Below, piece by piece: positions 44,694-54,542 of a stretch of 64,000 nucleotides of DNA. The notes beneath the pieces are model-generated. The model was not told the origin of the DNA. It worked only from the letters and a program-made list of their open reading frames with translations, and made no database searches. Made by a program: the position numbers and the translations under genes. The DNA is taken from NCBI RefSeq assembly GCF_048266365.1, contig NZ_JBLWZP010000014.1, positions 8,503 to 72,502 of the forward strand. Direction: 5' to 3'. Source of the stretch: Galbibacter sp048266365. GTDB lineage: Bacteria; Bacteroidota; Bacteroidia; Flavobacteriales; Flavobacteriaceae. Every line of letters begins with the position of its first letter. Position 1 is the stretch's first letter.

Positions 44694-45175
44694 ACCTATT
44701 TTTCCCTTCGTTTGCGCCACAAAGATAAAGCTTGTTTTATTACAAAACAAAAGAATGTTTGATTTTAAATCAAATGAACTGAAACTTCCACAGGACAGAC
44801 ACCAGCACCTTTTAAAATGGTTAGATTTTGAGTGCCTTAAATTTATTTAGGACAGGATTGACCTCTTATAGTTAATTTCTCGCACTTCATCCTAATTCGA
44901 CATTGCAACTTTGGATATTTAGTAATTTAAGGGTTGTTTCGCTTATAATTATTGCGAATATGCAGCTGACTTTTTGGTTACTATCTGTTATGCACAAGAA
45001 GACACTGTCATGGCCTTATGAAGAACACTAACATTGACTTTTTTGCGCGTTTATCGGGTAAACTTTCCATGCATTTTATACTGCAAAGCAAGTTGGAGTT
45101 TGAAGAATCAATAACGCACCTTGTCCCCACTCTAGAATTAAACCTACTCAACCAACCAACCAACAAAAAATAAAA
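44694..45175. other. Intergenic region between the toxin-antitoxin pair and the flavoenzyme
   Basis: About 480 bases with no convincing gene. It separates divergent genes and should contain both promoters. I see no long repeat. Confidence 0.4.
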
Positions 45176-46561
45176 ATGAAAACTAAACATTTGGATTCTA
45201 AAGCTTTAGAAGCATTTGAAAATCAATTAAAAGGAGAACTAGTCACTCCTGACAGTGATCGTTACGATATGTTCAGAAGAGTGTATAATGGAATGATTGA
45301 CAAAAAACCTGCCTTGATCGTTAGGTGTCAGAACATTGCCGATGTCTTATATAGCCTGGAATTTGGTAAAATACACAACATCCCAATTGCAATTCGAGCA
45401 GGAGGCCATAATGCAGCAGGCCTGGGGGTTGCTGACCATAGCATTGTGATAGACCTTAGTCTGATGAATGGCATCCAGGTGGATTTAAAATTTAATACTG
45501 TACGAGTAGAGGCGGGCTGTTTATTGGGTGATATTGACCATGCTCTAGATCCCTTTGGTAAGGCTTTTCCAACAGGAATTTTTTCGACAACCGGAATATC
45601 CGGCCTTACGTTGGGCGGTGGTTTTGGTCATCTCTCGAGAGCCTATGGGCTGACAATAGATAGTTTATTAGAAGCTGACATCGTTTTAGCTGATGGTAGA
45701 CTAATTACAGTGGATGAACATAACTTTCCAGATCTATTTTGGGCAATACAAGGCGGTGGCGGCAATTTTGGAATTGTTACCTCGTATTTATTTGAGCTCC
45801 ATCCTGCCGGAAAAATACAGGGAGGCCCAATGCTATGGCATATGGAAGAGGCCAAGCATATAATGCCTTTTTATAGAGACTTTATATTAAAGGCGCCCAA
45901 AGAAATTTATTGCTATTTCGCGTTTCTCACAATACCTCCGGTTGCTATCTTTCCTGAACATTTACACCTTAAAAAAATGTGTGGCCTAGTTTGGTGTAAT
46001 CTCGGGAGTACCATTAAGTCTAACGCAGCGTTGGAACGATTCAGAAGCTTTAAAACTCCTGCGCTTGACTATGTAGACATCATGCCATACGTGCAATTAC
46101 AATCACTCTTCGACGCGCTCTATCCTTCCGGATTACAATGGTATTGGAAAGCCGCTTTTTTAAAGGACCTCAGCCAGGAGGCAATAAGTCAAAACATCAT
46201 ACATGCAAATCGACTTCCAACACCCCATTCTACAGTACACTTTTACCCCGTAAATGGTGCGTGCCATGATAAAAAAAACAGTGATAGTGCTTGGGGGAAT
46301 CGCGATGCCAATTGGTCACAAGTTATCGTTGGTGTTGATCCTGACCCCACAAACAACCCTAAAATAACGCATTGGGCAAGATCTTATTGGGAGGCCATAC
46401 ACCCCTATTCTCTGGGAGGAGGGTATATAAACTTTATGATGGATGAAGGCCAAGACCAAATAAAGGCCAGTTATCGTGACAATTACACTAGGCTTCAGAA
46501 AATAAAACAGAAATATGACCCTAAAAATCTATTTCGAATCAATCAAAACATTAAGCCATAA
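45176..46561 (+). CDS. FAD-linked oxidase with BBE domain
   Basis: The 461-residue protein has a PCMH-type FAD-binding domain: IAIRAGGHNAAGLGV contains the His that binds the flavin covalently, and LTLGGGFGHLSRAYGL is the second FAD loop. The Cys that makes a second flavin bond in two-fold-linked members is not present there. The C-terminal berberine-bridge segment is seen as YDPKNLFRINQNI. There is no signal peptide. Members oxidise sugars or alkaloid-like alcohols and amines; the substrate is unknown. A strong terminator follows. Confidence 0.92.
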   Translation: MKTKHLDSKALEAFENQLKGELVTPDSDRYDMFRRVYNGMIDKKPALIVRCQNIADVLYSLEFGKIHNIPIAIRAGGHNAAGLGVADHSIVIDLSLMNGIQVDLKFNTVRVEAGCLLGDIDHALDPFGKAFPTGIFSTTGISGLTLGGGFGHLSRAYGLTIDSLLEADIVLADGRLITVDEHNFPDLFWAIQGGGGNFGIVTSYLFELHPAGKIQGGPMLWHMEEAKHIMPFYRDFILKAPKEIYCYFAFLTIPPVAIFPEHLHLKKMCGLVWCNLGSTIKSNAALERFRSFKTPALDYVDIMPYVQLQSLFDALYPSGLQWYWKAAFLKDLSQEAISQNIIHANRLPTPHSTVHFYPVNGACHDKKNSDSAWGNRDANWSQVIVGVDPDPTNNPKITHWARSYWEAIHPYSLGGGYINFMMDEGQDQIKASYRDNYTRLQKIKQKYDPKNLFRINQNIKP

Positions 46562-46584
46562 TGAGGCTTATAAGTTTTTCTATT

Positions 46585-46633
46585 ACCATCAAATGCGGTA
46601 TTTAGAGTACCGCATTTGATGGTTTTATGCTTT
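46585..46633. terminator. Strong bidirectional terminator
   Basis: ACCATCAAATGCGGTA (46585-46600) pairs perfectly with TACCGCATTTGATGGT (46608-46623) around a seven-base loop, followed by TTTATGCTTTT. It lies between the convergent ends of the flavoenzyme and aldo/keto reductase genes. Confidence 0.85.
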
Positions 46634-46678
46634 TAATTAAAACTTGTATAGCACTGAATTCTTGCTATTAGTCAACAA

Positions 46679-47686
46679 TTAATTGAGTTTTACATCAGCA
46701 ACAATAGTTTCAATTTCTTTTAATTCCTTGGCGGTGAACTTCAAATTGTCCAAAGCCTCAATATTATCCTTTAATTGAGATACCTTACTTACGCCAATAA
46801 GTACAGAGGTTACTCTTTGATCTTTTAAAAGCCACGCTATGGCCATTTGTGCCAGACTCTGACCCCTTTTCTCCGCTATAGCATTTAACGCTCCAATCTT
46901 AGCGATAAGTTCAGGAGTTATCCTGTCAGCCTTTAGGTAGCTGCCTTCTGTGGCTGCTCTTGAATCTTTTGGAATACCATCCAAATACTTGGAGGTGAGA
47001 ATACCTTGTTCTAAAGGCGAGAACACAATACTTCCGATACCTACTTGATCCAAGGTATCAAGAAGCTTATCTTCAACCCATCTATCGAGCATATTATACC
47101 TTGGTTGGTGAATTAAAAATGGTGTTCCTTGAGCTTTGAGGATAGCTGCCGCTTTTTTAGTATCTGCAGCATTGTATTGTGAAATACCTACATATAATGC
47201 TTTTCCGGATCGCACAATCTGATCAAGAGCTCCCATAGTTTCTTCTAATGGGGTATCTGGATCAGGACGATGGTGGTAAAAGATGTCTACATAGTTCAGT
47301 TTCATTCGTTTTAAGGATTGATCCAAACTTGAGATTAGGTATTTCCTGGATCCGAAATTCCCATAAGGCCCGGGCCACATATCCCAACCTGCTTTGGTAG
47401 ATATGATAAGCTCATCTCTATAGGATTTAAAATCTCTTTTGAAAATTTTACCAAAATTCTTTTCAGCACTTCCGTAAGGAGGTCCGTAATTGTTTGCCAA
47501 ATCAAAATGGGTAATCCCATGATCGAAGGCAGAACGCAAAATTTGCGCTGCATTTTTGAAGTCATCGTTATTTCCGAAATTGTGCCATAATCCAAGTGAT
47601 AAAAGCGGTAAGTCTATCCCACTTTTACCACATCGACGGTATCGCATTTTTTCATATCGGTTTTCTTCTGCAAAGTATTTTTTCAT
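46679..47686 (-). CDS. yghZ: Aldo/keto reductase, YghZ-like
   Basis: The 335-residue protein is very similar in layout to E. coli YghZ (L-glyceraldehyde 3-phosphate reductase): MRYRRCGKSGIDLPLLSLGL, FDLANNYGPPYGSAEKNFG (catalytic Asp and Tyr), ISTKAGWDMWPGPYG (Lys), IFYHHRPDPDTPLEET (His). The N-terminal NRYEKM before the first strand also matches that family, supporting the longer start. It uses NADPH to reduce aldehydes, including methylglyoxal-type toxic ones. It is a lone gene. Confidence 0.93.
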   Translation of the reverse strand: MKKYFAEENRYEKMRYRRCGKSGIDLPLLSLGLWHNFGNNDDFKNAAQILRSAFDHGITHFDLANNYGPPYGSAEKNFGKIFKRDFKSYRDELIISTKAGWDMWPGPYGNFGSRKYLISSLDQSLKRMKLNYVDIFYHHRPDPDTPLEETMGALDQIVRSGKALYVGISQYNAADTKKAAAILKAQGTPFLIHQPRYNMLDRWVEDKLLDTLDQVGIGSIVFSPLEQGILTSKYLDGIPKDSRAATEGSYLKADRITPELIAKIGALNAIAEKRGQSLAQMAIAWLLKDQRVTSVLIGVSKVSQLKDNIEALDNLKFTAKELKEIETIVADVKLN

Positions 47687-48058
47687 GTCCTTTTAGTTAG
47701 TATCTACAGACCAAATTACGTTATTTGGATGTCATTATAAAGCAACGCTTCAAAAATCTATTAATTTTTAATACCCAATCCATAACGTCCTAAACGTTTA
47801 AAAAAGAGTAAAGGATTGTTGTTCCTCAAATTTCACCTTTGAGATGCAACACAAAAAACCAAAGGTTGTTGCATTTACTAATTGGACTTAAGGAATACAA
47901 AAGCACAGTAGTTAAAAATTGTTAACTCCTCACTGTGCAATAAACAAATAGTACATAACACACATTTTAGGAACATTTTGTTCGCCTTAATTTTACCTGC
48001 TTCCAAAAGGATATTAAAAGAACTATCGTATTTTAGCACCCTAAAGTTTTAAGAAGCT
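47687..48058. other. Intergenic region between divergent genes
   Basis: 370 bases holding the promoters of the aldo/keto reductase and LETM1-related genes. An inverted repeat ATGCAACA / TGTTGCAT (47844-47851 and 47867-47874) could be a regulator site. No gene seen. Confidence 0.4.
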
Positions 48059-49261
48059 ATGAACCCTTCAGCCCAAGGTTGGATTGACAAATTCGCATAC
48101 GTTGTAAAGGATAAGGATTTCCCTTATCCCTCTGAACAAGTACTTTATCGTGAATTACGAAGTTTTGGGTTCATCTACGGTGCGAACATAAATGTCGCAG
48201 CTGTCCTGGACATTGATAATGAACTTACAGAGGACGAAATGGCTAAAGTCAACTTATTGACTGCTCTTTATTCTACCTATCAATTCCACAGCACAAAGGA
48301 TCAACCTATAAATTTTGATGTCTTTTTGGAGCAAGTTCTTGAGTTTTATTCGCTACTAGAGGTTGAAAAGGCTTCCTTCTTGGCCAGTCTGTTCCAAGAT
48401 AACAAACCAAGTGCTAAGCTTGAAAAAATTATCCATCAAAGGGTTCATGTCATGGAGAACCTTTTGACAAAGAACTTCAGTAAGTTATTGACCAACTCTT
48501 TACTTTTTGTGGATGTTCTTATGTTTGTTTATTTCCTGGAAGGAGGAACAAATCTTCAACTACAGGCAAAGAAACTTGAGCGTATCTTGATGAATCTTGC
48601 CTTCCATGCTGTAGACGCTAAACAGATTAAAACTGAAAATGACAACCAACTTTTAAAACTCTTTAGTGCCTCCTTACTCTACCACGACATGGAAGATCAA
48701 GCCATTATAAATACGTATAGAGATGATTTAAAAGGGAGTTTTTCCAGTTCCGAACGCCAGTATTTTATTGACATTGTATCTCTGGCAGCTTGGGAAGATC
48801 ACCAAATAGAATACACAGAATCGGCTTTTATCAAGCAGATTGCGGCAGATTTAGAATTAGATGATGACATCGTTAAAGATGCTATTAACCACGTAGCTGT
48901 ATTTTTTGAAGAACACAAGAACAGCGTAAGCTTATTCAAGACCGCAAATCCTATCCTACAATTTTTTGAAAACTCTCACCAGCTGGTTAGGCGTTTGATA
49001 AAAAGGAACAGTAAACGATTGTTGAAAGAACTTAGTGAAAGTAAGGAACTCATCTATTTACTGAGTAAATCTACAACTACTGATCTTACTGATGAGGAAC
49101 GAAAAAAAATAAAAAACCAACTATTGGATATTTTTAAATCGATTCCTTCGCTGGCCATTTTCGCACTACCGGGAGGAGCGATCCTACTTCCTATATTTAT
49201 TAAATTGATTCCGACATTGCTTCCTTCGGCCTTTGATGATAATCGGGTGAAGAAACAATAA
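48059..49261 (+). CDS. LETM1-related biofilm-associated protein
   Basis: The 400-residue protein has a helical TerB-like central part (about 190-300) and a C-terminal LETM1-like segment: ELIYLLSKSTTTDLTDEERK, then LLDIFKSIPSLAIFALPGGA and ILLPIFIKLIPTLLPSAF. This C-terminus matches the ribosome-binding core of mitochondrial LETM1 and the flavobacterial proteins annotated as LETM1-related, some linked with biofilm phenotypes. There is no signal peptide; the final hydrophobic stretch may touch the membrane. Its exact function is not known. Confidence 0.88.
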   Translation: MNPSAQGWIDKFAYVVKDKDFPYPSEQVLYRELRSFGFIYGANINVAAVLDIDNELTEDEMAKVNLLTALYSTYQFHSTKDQPINFDVFLEQVLEFYSLLEVEKASFLASLFQDNKPSAKLEKIIHQRVHVMENLLTKNFSKLLTNSLLFVDVLMFVYFLEGGTNLQLQAKKLERILMNLAFHAVDAKQIKTENDNQLLKLFSASLLYHDMEDQAIINTYRDDLKGSFSSSERQYFIDIVSLAAWEDHQIEYTESAFIKQIAADLELDDDIVKDAINHVAVFFEEHKNSVSLFKTANPILQFFENSHQLVRRLIKRNSKRLLKELSESKELIYLLSKSTTTDLTDEERKKIKNQLLDIFKSIPSLAIFALPGGAILLPIFIKLIPTLLPSAFDDNRVKKQ

Positions 49262-49567
49262 TTAAATCCCTATTCAAACCATTACACAAGACTGCATTTA
49301 AAGAAGCAGTTGCTCCTGTTAATCCCTTTTATAGCGATTCAAATTTCTAAAACCCAAAACAACACCCGACATTACACAAGTATTTGGGTAACAATTACAC
49401 ACTCTTTTACCCACTTTATACAATTTACAAACAGCAATGTTTTTGGCACACTACCACAATACGCTATTCATCAGCTACTTACCACTTAAGGCTGCTGTTG
49501 GCACAATAATCGCATTTAACTAAGCAGAACAAATTGAAACATAAGTTTAATTATAAAATTTAAAATC
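49262..49567. other. Intergenic region with repeated ATTACACAAG motif
   Basis: About 305 bases upstream of a probably abundant small secreted protein. ATTACACAAG occurs near 49283 and again near 49372, with a shorter ATTACACA near 49395. These may be regulator sites or chance. The promoter should be in the last 60 bases. Confidence 0.35.
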
Positions 49568-49861
49568 ATGAAAAAAGTAGTTTTAGTAGCAGCTCTAGCA
49601 TTAGGTGGATTGACAGCATTTGCAGCTGCTCCAGCAACAGTAAACAACGATCTTGTAATCACTATGCAAGATGAGTATCAAGAAATCGCTGTGGAAGAAG
49701 TTCCGGCAGCTGTTCAAGAAGCTTTGAAAGCTGACTATCCAGAAGCAGCTATCTCAAAAGCATACAAAAACGAAGAAGGTACCTATAAATTAGAAGTTCA
49801 AATTGGTGAACAAGCAGGTACTCTTTTCGCTAACGAAAACGGTGAGTGGATCACTGAATAA
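49568..49861 (+). CDS. Small secreted PepSY-like protein
   Basis: The 97-residue protein has a signal peptide (MKKVVLVAALALGGLTAFAA, 1-20). A mature domain follows with EEVPAAVQEALKADYPEAAI and a strand-rich end ending in NGEWITE, resembling the PepSY-like/DUF2874 group. Codons are strongly biased toward favoured ones (for example GAA, GCT, GTA), and it ends in a textbook terminator, so it may be highly expressed. Related domains bind proteins or inhibit proteases; the role here is unknown. Confidence 0.8.
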   Translation: MKKVVLVAALALGGLTAFAAAPATVNNDLVITMQDEYQEIAVEEVPAAVQEALKADYPEAAISKAYKNEEGTYKLEVQIGEQAGTLFANENGEWITE

Positions 49862-49885
49862 ACATTAGCGTTTTAGGTTGTATAC

Positions 49886-49925
49886 AAAGAGGGTTCTTTT
49901 TTAAAGAACCCTCTTTATTTTTTTA
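49886..49925 (+). terminator. Intrinsic terminator of the small secreted protein gene
   Basis: AAAGAGGGTTCTT (49886-49898) pairs perfectly with AAGAACCCTCTTT (49904-49916), followed by ATTTTTTTT. It lies 25 bases after the stop codon and also before the convergent LolA-like gene's end, so it may serve both. Confidence 0.92.
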
Positions 49926-49929
49926 GAAG

Positions 49930-50601
49930 TTATTGGTTGTACTTTATTTGATAATCCGAAAGTTTTAAATAAATACGTCCTTCATTAATCCCTTCCCTTC
50001 GCGCGGATTTTTTGTCTATTTCCATATCAGTCTTATTGGATAAATATTGAATCGGCAAATTCACATCCTGTATTTCAAAAGTAACAGTTACTGAATCCGG
50101 AAGCGATCTATCAGATGATCCGTAATTCATATCAATACTATAGCTACCATGCTTTTTTGTACTAATATCAGATTGTACTATTCGATCGCGCTTATAATCC
50201 AACAGCAGTGTAGCAATAGCAAAGTCTGCCTTGCGATCTTGTGGTATAAGGCTTAATTGCCTGAAACTCTCACCGTTTTTATCTTGATACCCCCTATCCA
50301 CAACCAGATATGGATATTTAAATAATTCTTGCATGGTAAAGTCCAGCCCTTTTTTTGGAAGCATTACAAATTCTGATGACTCAAACTCCAGTGGTTTACC
50401 CTTTTGAAAAAGCAGCTTGGCCTGTTTGGTGGGCATTTCTATAAATTTGATATCTAATTCTAAGGTGAGTTCTGCCTTAAAGCTTTGAATACTGTCTAAA
50501 CGCTTTTGAACACGGGCAAGGTCTAGCTCCGCCGTTTGCGCCAAAACAACATTTGAAAAAACGAGAAACACAAGGCTTAAATATATTTTTTTATAAATCA
50601 T
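49930..50601 (-). CDS. LolA-like periplasmic protein in an ABC transporter operon
   Basis: The 223-residue exported protein (signal about 1-21, NVVLAQ) begins its mature part with helices (LDLARVQKRLDSIQSFKAEL) and continues with antiparallel strands, as in LolA/LolB-like lipid-binding folds. It overlaps the permease gene by four bases at its start, so it is co-translated with it. It might carry a lipid or lipoprotein for the transporter, or act as its periplasmic accessory. The assignment is by overall pattern, not specific residues. Confidence 0.65.
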   Translation of the reverse strand: MIYKKIYLSLVFLVFSNVVLAQTAELDLARVQKRLDSIQSFKAELTLELDIKFIEMPTKQAKLLFQKGKPLEFESSEFVMLPKKGLDFTMQELFKYPYLVVDRGYQDKNGESFRQLSLIPQDRKADFAIATLLLDYKRDRIVQSDISTKKHGSYSIDMNYGSSDRSLPDSVTVTFEIQDVNLPIQYLSNKTDMEIDKKSARREGINEGRIYLKLSDYQIKYNQ

Positions 50602-51428
50602 CCGATATCTCTTTTAACAAACAATAACATCCCTATACACATAAATAGTACAGTATAGGCTATAAGCACCAATCCATTTTGAACAATCAACCCTGAGGGA
50701 ACCTCAGTATAAAAGAACAACTGCCATGAATTGTTTAATTTAGGGAAGAACCAATAATTATAAAAATTATTGTCCAGTTCAAACTTCATCAAAACATTGT
50801 TCAGGATTAAGAATAATGCAGCTACGATCCAGGTCTTGGTTGCTTCTTTTAAAATTACGGCCAGGGTGAGGCTCACAACAGTAAAAAATATCATAGAAAT
50901 ACCTCCGAAAACAAAAGCGTAAATCAATTTTTGTTGTGCCATGGAAGACTCTATAAAATTTAAGGTTCCCAAATACACCACCAAATCACCCTTGCCAAAA
51001 ATAAAATAGGCGATCGCAAAGCTACTCAAGGCTGTGAAGGTTACAGTAATTATGGTAAAGAGAATAACAACGCAGTACTTGCTTAAAATAAATTTCCACT
51101 TCGACACCGGTTGTAGCATCACCGATTGCAAAGTACCATCCTTAAATTCAGTAGTCAACGTACCTGCCATGAGTATCATCAAAATTAGTGGTAGGTGAAA
51201 CCAAAGCATATTCAATAAGAGGTAAATGATTAAATTCCCATTGAGCAAAGTCCCTTCAAAATAAAATGAATCTTTTAGGTTACTCAAAAGCAGATCCAGA
51301 ATATCATTTCCCTGATAATAGGCTGCTAGGACTACCAATAGTTCAATAAAGAAAATAGCAAAGAGACCATAATAGGTTTTGCTTTGCTTGAGCAGTTTGT
51401 AAATCTCTACCACTAACAGATCTCTCAT
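50598..51428 (-). CDS. ABC-2 type transporter permease
   Basis: The 276-residue membrane protein has six helices and the ABC-2 pattern: a cytoplasmic start MRDLLVVEIYKLLKQSKTYY and TLTTEFKDGTLQSVMLQPVS after the second helix, the usual coupling loop. It directly follows the ATPase gene (adjacent stop and start). It probably forms a homodimer with two ATPase subunits. The substrate is unknown. Confidence 0.9.
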   Translation of the reverse strand: MRDLLVVEIYKLLKQSKTYYGLFAIFFIELLVVLAAYYQGNDILDLLLSNLKDSFYFEGTLLNGNLIIYLLLNMLWFHLPLILMILMAGTLTTEFKDGTLQSVMLQPVSKWKFILSKYCVVILFTIITVTFTALSSFAIAYFIFGKGDLVVYLGTLNFIESSMAQQKLIYAFVFGGISMIFFTVVSLTLAVILKEATKTWIVAALFLILNNVLMKFELDNNFYNYWFFPKLNNSWQLFFYTEVPSGLIVQNGLVLIAYTVLFMCIGMLLFVKRDIG

Positions 51429-52283
51429 CTACACTTTAATATCAAATAGTTTTTCAAAATCAACTTCGGGTACACAGGAAGTTATAGTTATATTTTCCTC
51501 TTGAAGCTCCTGTAAAACTTCTATAATTTTAGGAGTATCAAGCTGTAAAATTGCCTTGCTTGGAAAAAGTTTGGCGCCGTATTTTTTCAAGCATTGAGAC
51601 TCCCCGATATTTGGAGCATATAATGTATACAGTTGACTGTGATCCCTAATGAGCTGCTGGGTTTCACCTGATTTAATAATTTCCCCATCGTTAATGACAT
51701 AGATGCGATCACTAATAGCACTGAGTTGATCCACCAAATGAGATGCGATAAGAACTCCTATTTTATCCTTGGCTACCAAATCCAATATCAGTGAACTAAT
51801 AGCCTTAATTCCGATGGGATCCAGCCCTGAGAAAGGTTCATCCAACACCAGGTAACTTGGATGATTTAAAAGGGCGATAGCAATACCAAGACGCTGTTTC
51901 ATTCCCATGGAATAATGCTGTACCTGATCGCATCTGTCGATAGGCAAACCTACCCTTTGAAGACTGAGCTCAATTTCTTGCTCAGAGAGTTTCAGACCTT
52001 GCATACGCGAAAATACCTTCAAGTTTTCATGGGCATTCAAATAACCGTATAGCCCCGGCTTCTCAATAATTCCGCCCAATGTCTTGTGTTTGGAATGCTC
52101 AAACTCCAGCTGACCGGAGTCGGCTTGGACTAATCCGAAAAGTATTTTGAACAGAGTGGTCTTCCCTGCTCCGTTGCGACCAAGCAAACCAATAATTTCA
52201 CCCTTTGAACAGTGCATACTAACCCCCTTAAGGGCACTTATCTTTCCATAACTTTTACTGATGTTCTTAATAGATAAATTCAT
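51429..52283 (-). CDS. ABC transporter ATP-binding protein
   Basis: The 284-residue ATPase shows Walker A GLLGRNGAGKTTLFK, the Q-loop region GIIEKPGLYGYL, signature YSMGMKQRLGIA, Walker B YLVLDEPFSGLD and the H-loop IASHLVD. It follows the small membrane protein gene with a four-base overlap and precedes the permease. The four genes form one operon. Confidence 0.95.
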   Translation of the reverse strand: MNLSIKNISKSYGKISALKGVSMHCSKGEIIGLLGRNGAGKTTLFKILFGLVQADSGQLEFEHSKHKTLGGIIEKPGLYGYLNAHENLKVFSRMQGLKLSEQEIELSLQRVGLPIDRCDQVQHYSMGMKQRLGIAIALLNHPSYLVLDEPFSGLDPIGIKAISSLILDLVAKDKIGVLIASHLVDQLSAISDRIYVINDGEIIKSGETQQLIRDHSQLYTLYAPNIGESQCLKKYGAKLFPSKAILQLDTPKIIEVLQELQEENITITSCVPEVDFEKLFDIKV

Positions 52284-52744
52284 ATTGATGATTCGTATTG
52301 CAACCTATGGTAATCAAACTTGGAAGTGTATGCTTTTTCAAGAAAAGTTTTGGACCAAAAACTATTTTTAAAAAGGAAAAACGGATCTCTTAGCATAAAA
52401 TATGGGATATAATGAAACCATTTCACTCCCCTTTTATAATAGTAATTTTGTAGTTCATCCTCGATGCCTAGTTCTTCAGCAGCTACATTCGCTGCACTTC
52501 TCTGGCATTTTGATCCAATGCAGTTCTCGGCTATTCGCGGTTGAAAACCGTAGATGAAAAACTGATCTTTCACCCGTTTGTAATTCTGATATCTTGACCA
52601 CCCATCGGCCAGTACTAGAAAGATGTGAACAAAAGAGAACAGGAAAAATGAAAGCCAAAAGATAATGGCAAACACTCCTCTTTGTTCTATAGACTTTAAA
52701 AGCTGATATCCATAAATCAATGATTCCGCAAAAAATAAAATCAA
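52280..52744 (-). CDS. Small membrane protein heading the ABC operon
   Basis: The 154-residue protein has two membrane helices at about 1-20 and 25-50, then a cytoplasmic part with ENCIGSKCQRSAANVAAEE (a Cys-x4-Cys) and many aromatic residues. I do not recognise a characterised family. The ATPase gene overlaps its end by four bases, so it is part of that operon and may be a regulatory or assembly subunit. Confidence 0.7.
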   Translation of the reverse strand: MILFFAESLIYGYQLLKSIEQRGVFAIIFWLSFFLFSFVHIFLVLADGWSRYQNYKRVKDQFFIYGFQPRIAENCIGSKCQRSAANVAAEELGIEDELQNYYYKRGVKWFHYIPYFMLRDPFFLFKNSFWSKTFLEKAYTSKFDYHRLQYESSI

Positions 52745-53036
52745 AGACCAGTATAAAAGTTTACCTACTCTTAGGTAAGAAATGACCGCTGAGGGTTGAA
52801 CCGGTATGTGTCGCTGCTGTCTAATGTTAAGGATGTATTAATTCTTAATCCAATACCATTCAAAGATATCAATAATACTCAGTTGTACTAAAAATTATCT
52901 TATGTTTGTCATGTTCACACATAACTTCCAAAGCGCTTTACCAAATACTTTTACCTTGATCAGAATTAATAATATCTTGAATTCATTATTATATATCTAG
53001 TAATATTCAATATATTGGTCACAACATAGACTTTTT

Positions 53037-54542
53037 ATGCAATTATCTTTTAAATATTTCATTTGCTCTTTGTGCATCGTACTACTGCATCAAGTTGGAC
53101 TCTCACAGTCTTTGATGCCGGGGCCTGAGATTTCACTAAGTGAGATCAATGGTACAACTATTGAAAATTATCTGAGTAAATATGTACGGTTCAATTCTAT
53201 AAGCGGCAATGAAAAAGAAGCTGGAGAATGGCTAAAAAGTGTGTGTATCAAAAATGGCCTGCAAATTAAGCAGATGGGTGACACGGACGGGAATTATAAT
53301 TTTACCGCATCGCTTTATCCCTTGACATCGAACTTACCCAATATTGTTTTCTTAAACCATATCGATGTAGTCCCTGCCGGGGATTTAAGCAAGTGGAAAG
53401 AAGATCCTTTTTCAGGCAAACTAACCCATGACGAGATTTGGGGTCGGGGCACCTTTGACAATAAAGGAAATGCCATGATGCAACTCTTTAGTGTTATAGA
53501 AATCGCACGAAAATACAAAGACACCCAACTCCCGTTTAACGTCACATTTTTGGCAGTTTCCTGCGAAGAAACCCAATGCAAGGGCGGATCCGAATATGTG
53601 ATCAAAAATTATTTGGATTTATTAAACCCGGTGGTAGTATTAGGTGAAGGTCCACCATCCCTTGAAGGTGTATTACAAACCAGGCCGGACCAAGTTTTAT
53701 TTCCGATTTCTGTGGCTCATAAAAGACCGCTTTGGATAGAATTAAAATTAAAGATAAACTCTTCAGCACACGGATCTGTAACCCCCTTAAAATATGCGAA
53801 TAAAGAAATGGTCAAAGCGCTTAACAACCTTTTAGACCATAAGGAAAAGGCGATTTACAACGATCTCAATGTAAGAATGCTCAAAGGACTTGGAGCGTTA
53901 GAGAAAGGCTTGACCGGGTTTGCGATGCGTCACCCGAGGCTTTTCAGAATGTTTATAACTCCTCAGTTACGAAAACAACCTGAGCTATTTGCGCTGTTTT
54001 CAAATACCATCACCCTAACAGGTATTGATAGTGAGAACGATGTGATTAATGTAATCCCATCCGAGGTGACCGCACTATTGGACTGTAGATTACTTCCACA
54101 AACGGATGCTGATCAATTTTTAGAGGATCTAAAAAGACGCCTCAAAAACCCTAATATCGAGGTATCAACCATATACAAAACTCCAAAAATGAAATCCTCT
54201 GATCCAGACAATGAGTATTACCGTCATCTAGAGGCAGCCATAAGAAAGAATTATCCAGATGCCGAGGTCTTGAGCATCTCATTACCAAATACCAGTGATG
54301 CAGGACTCTTCAGAGCCAAAGGTATTAACACCTATACTACTGTTCCCATTACCATCTCTCGAGAATACCTCAAACACATTCACAGTGAAAATGAGCGTAT
54401 TCCAAGAGGAGTCCTCAATGATGGGAAGGCCACCTATGTAGACTTCATAGAAGAATGTATTAAAGCCTCAACAGTTATTCCATATAATAATGAGGGAAAG
54501 AGCATTAGCACGACATCATTTTTAAACACAACTATGGAATGA
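53037..54542 (+). CDS. Secreted M20 family zinc peptidase
   Basis: The 501-residue protein has a signal peptide (about 1-22) and the M20 metal site: LNHIDVVPAG (His, Asp), RGTFDNKG (bridging Asp) and SCEETQCKGG (catalytic and metal Glu). A dimerisation insert lies in the middle (about 225-350) with AHGSVTP. The last metal His is in YLKHIHSENERI. It would cleave dipeptides or acylated amino acids in the periplasm. It is followed by an esterase gene with a four-base overlap. Confidence 0.92.
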   Translation: MQLSFKYFICSLCIVLLHQVGLSQSLMPGPEISLSEINGTTIENYLSKYVRFNSISGNEKEAGEWLKSVCIKNGLQIKQMGDTDGNYNFTASLYPLTSNLPNIVFLNHIDVVPAGDLSKWKEDPFSGKLTHDEIWGRGTFDNKGNAMMQLFSVIEIARKYKDTQLPFNVTFLAVSCEETQCKGGSEYVIKNYLDLLNPVVVLGEGPPSLEGVLQTRPDQVLFPISVAHKRPLWIELKLKINSSAHGSVTPLKYANKEMVKALNNLLDHKEKAIYNDLNVRMLKGLGALEKGLTGFAMRHPRLFRMFITPQLRKQPELFALFSNTITLTGIDSENDVINVIPSEVTALLDCRLLPQTDADQFLEDLKRRLKNPNIEVSTIYKTPKMKSSDPDNEYYRHLEAAIRKNYPDAEVLSISLPNTSDAGLFRAKGINTYTTVPITISREYLKHIHSENERIPRGVLNDGKATYVDFIEECIKASTVIPYNNEGKSISTTSFLNTTME

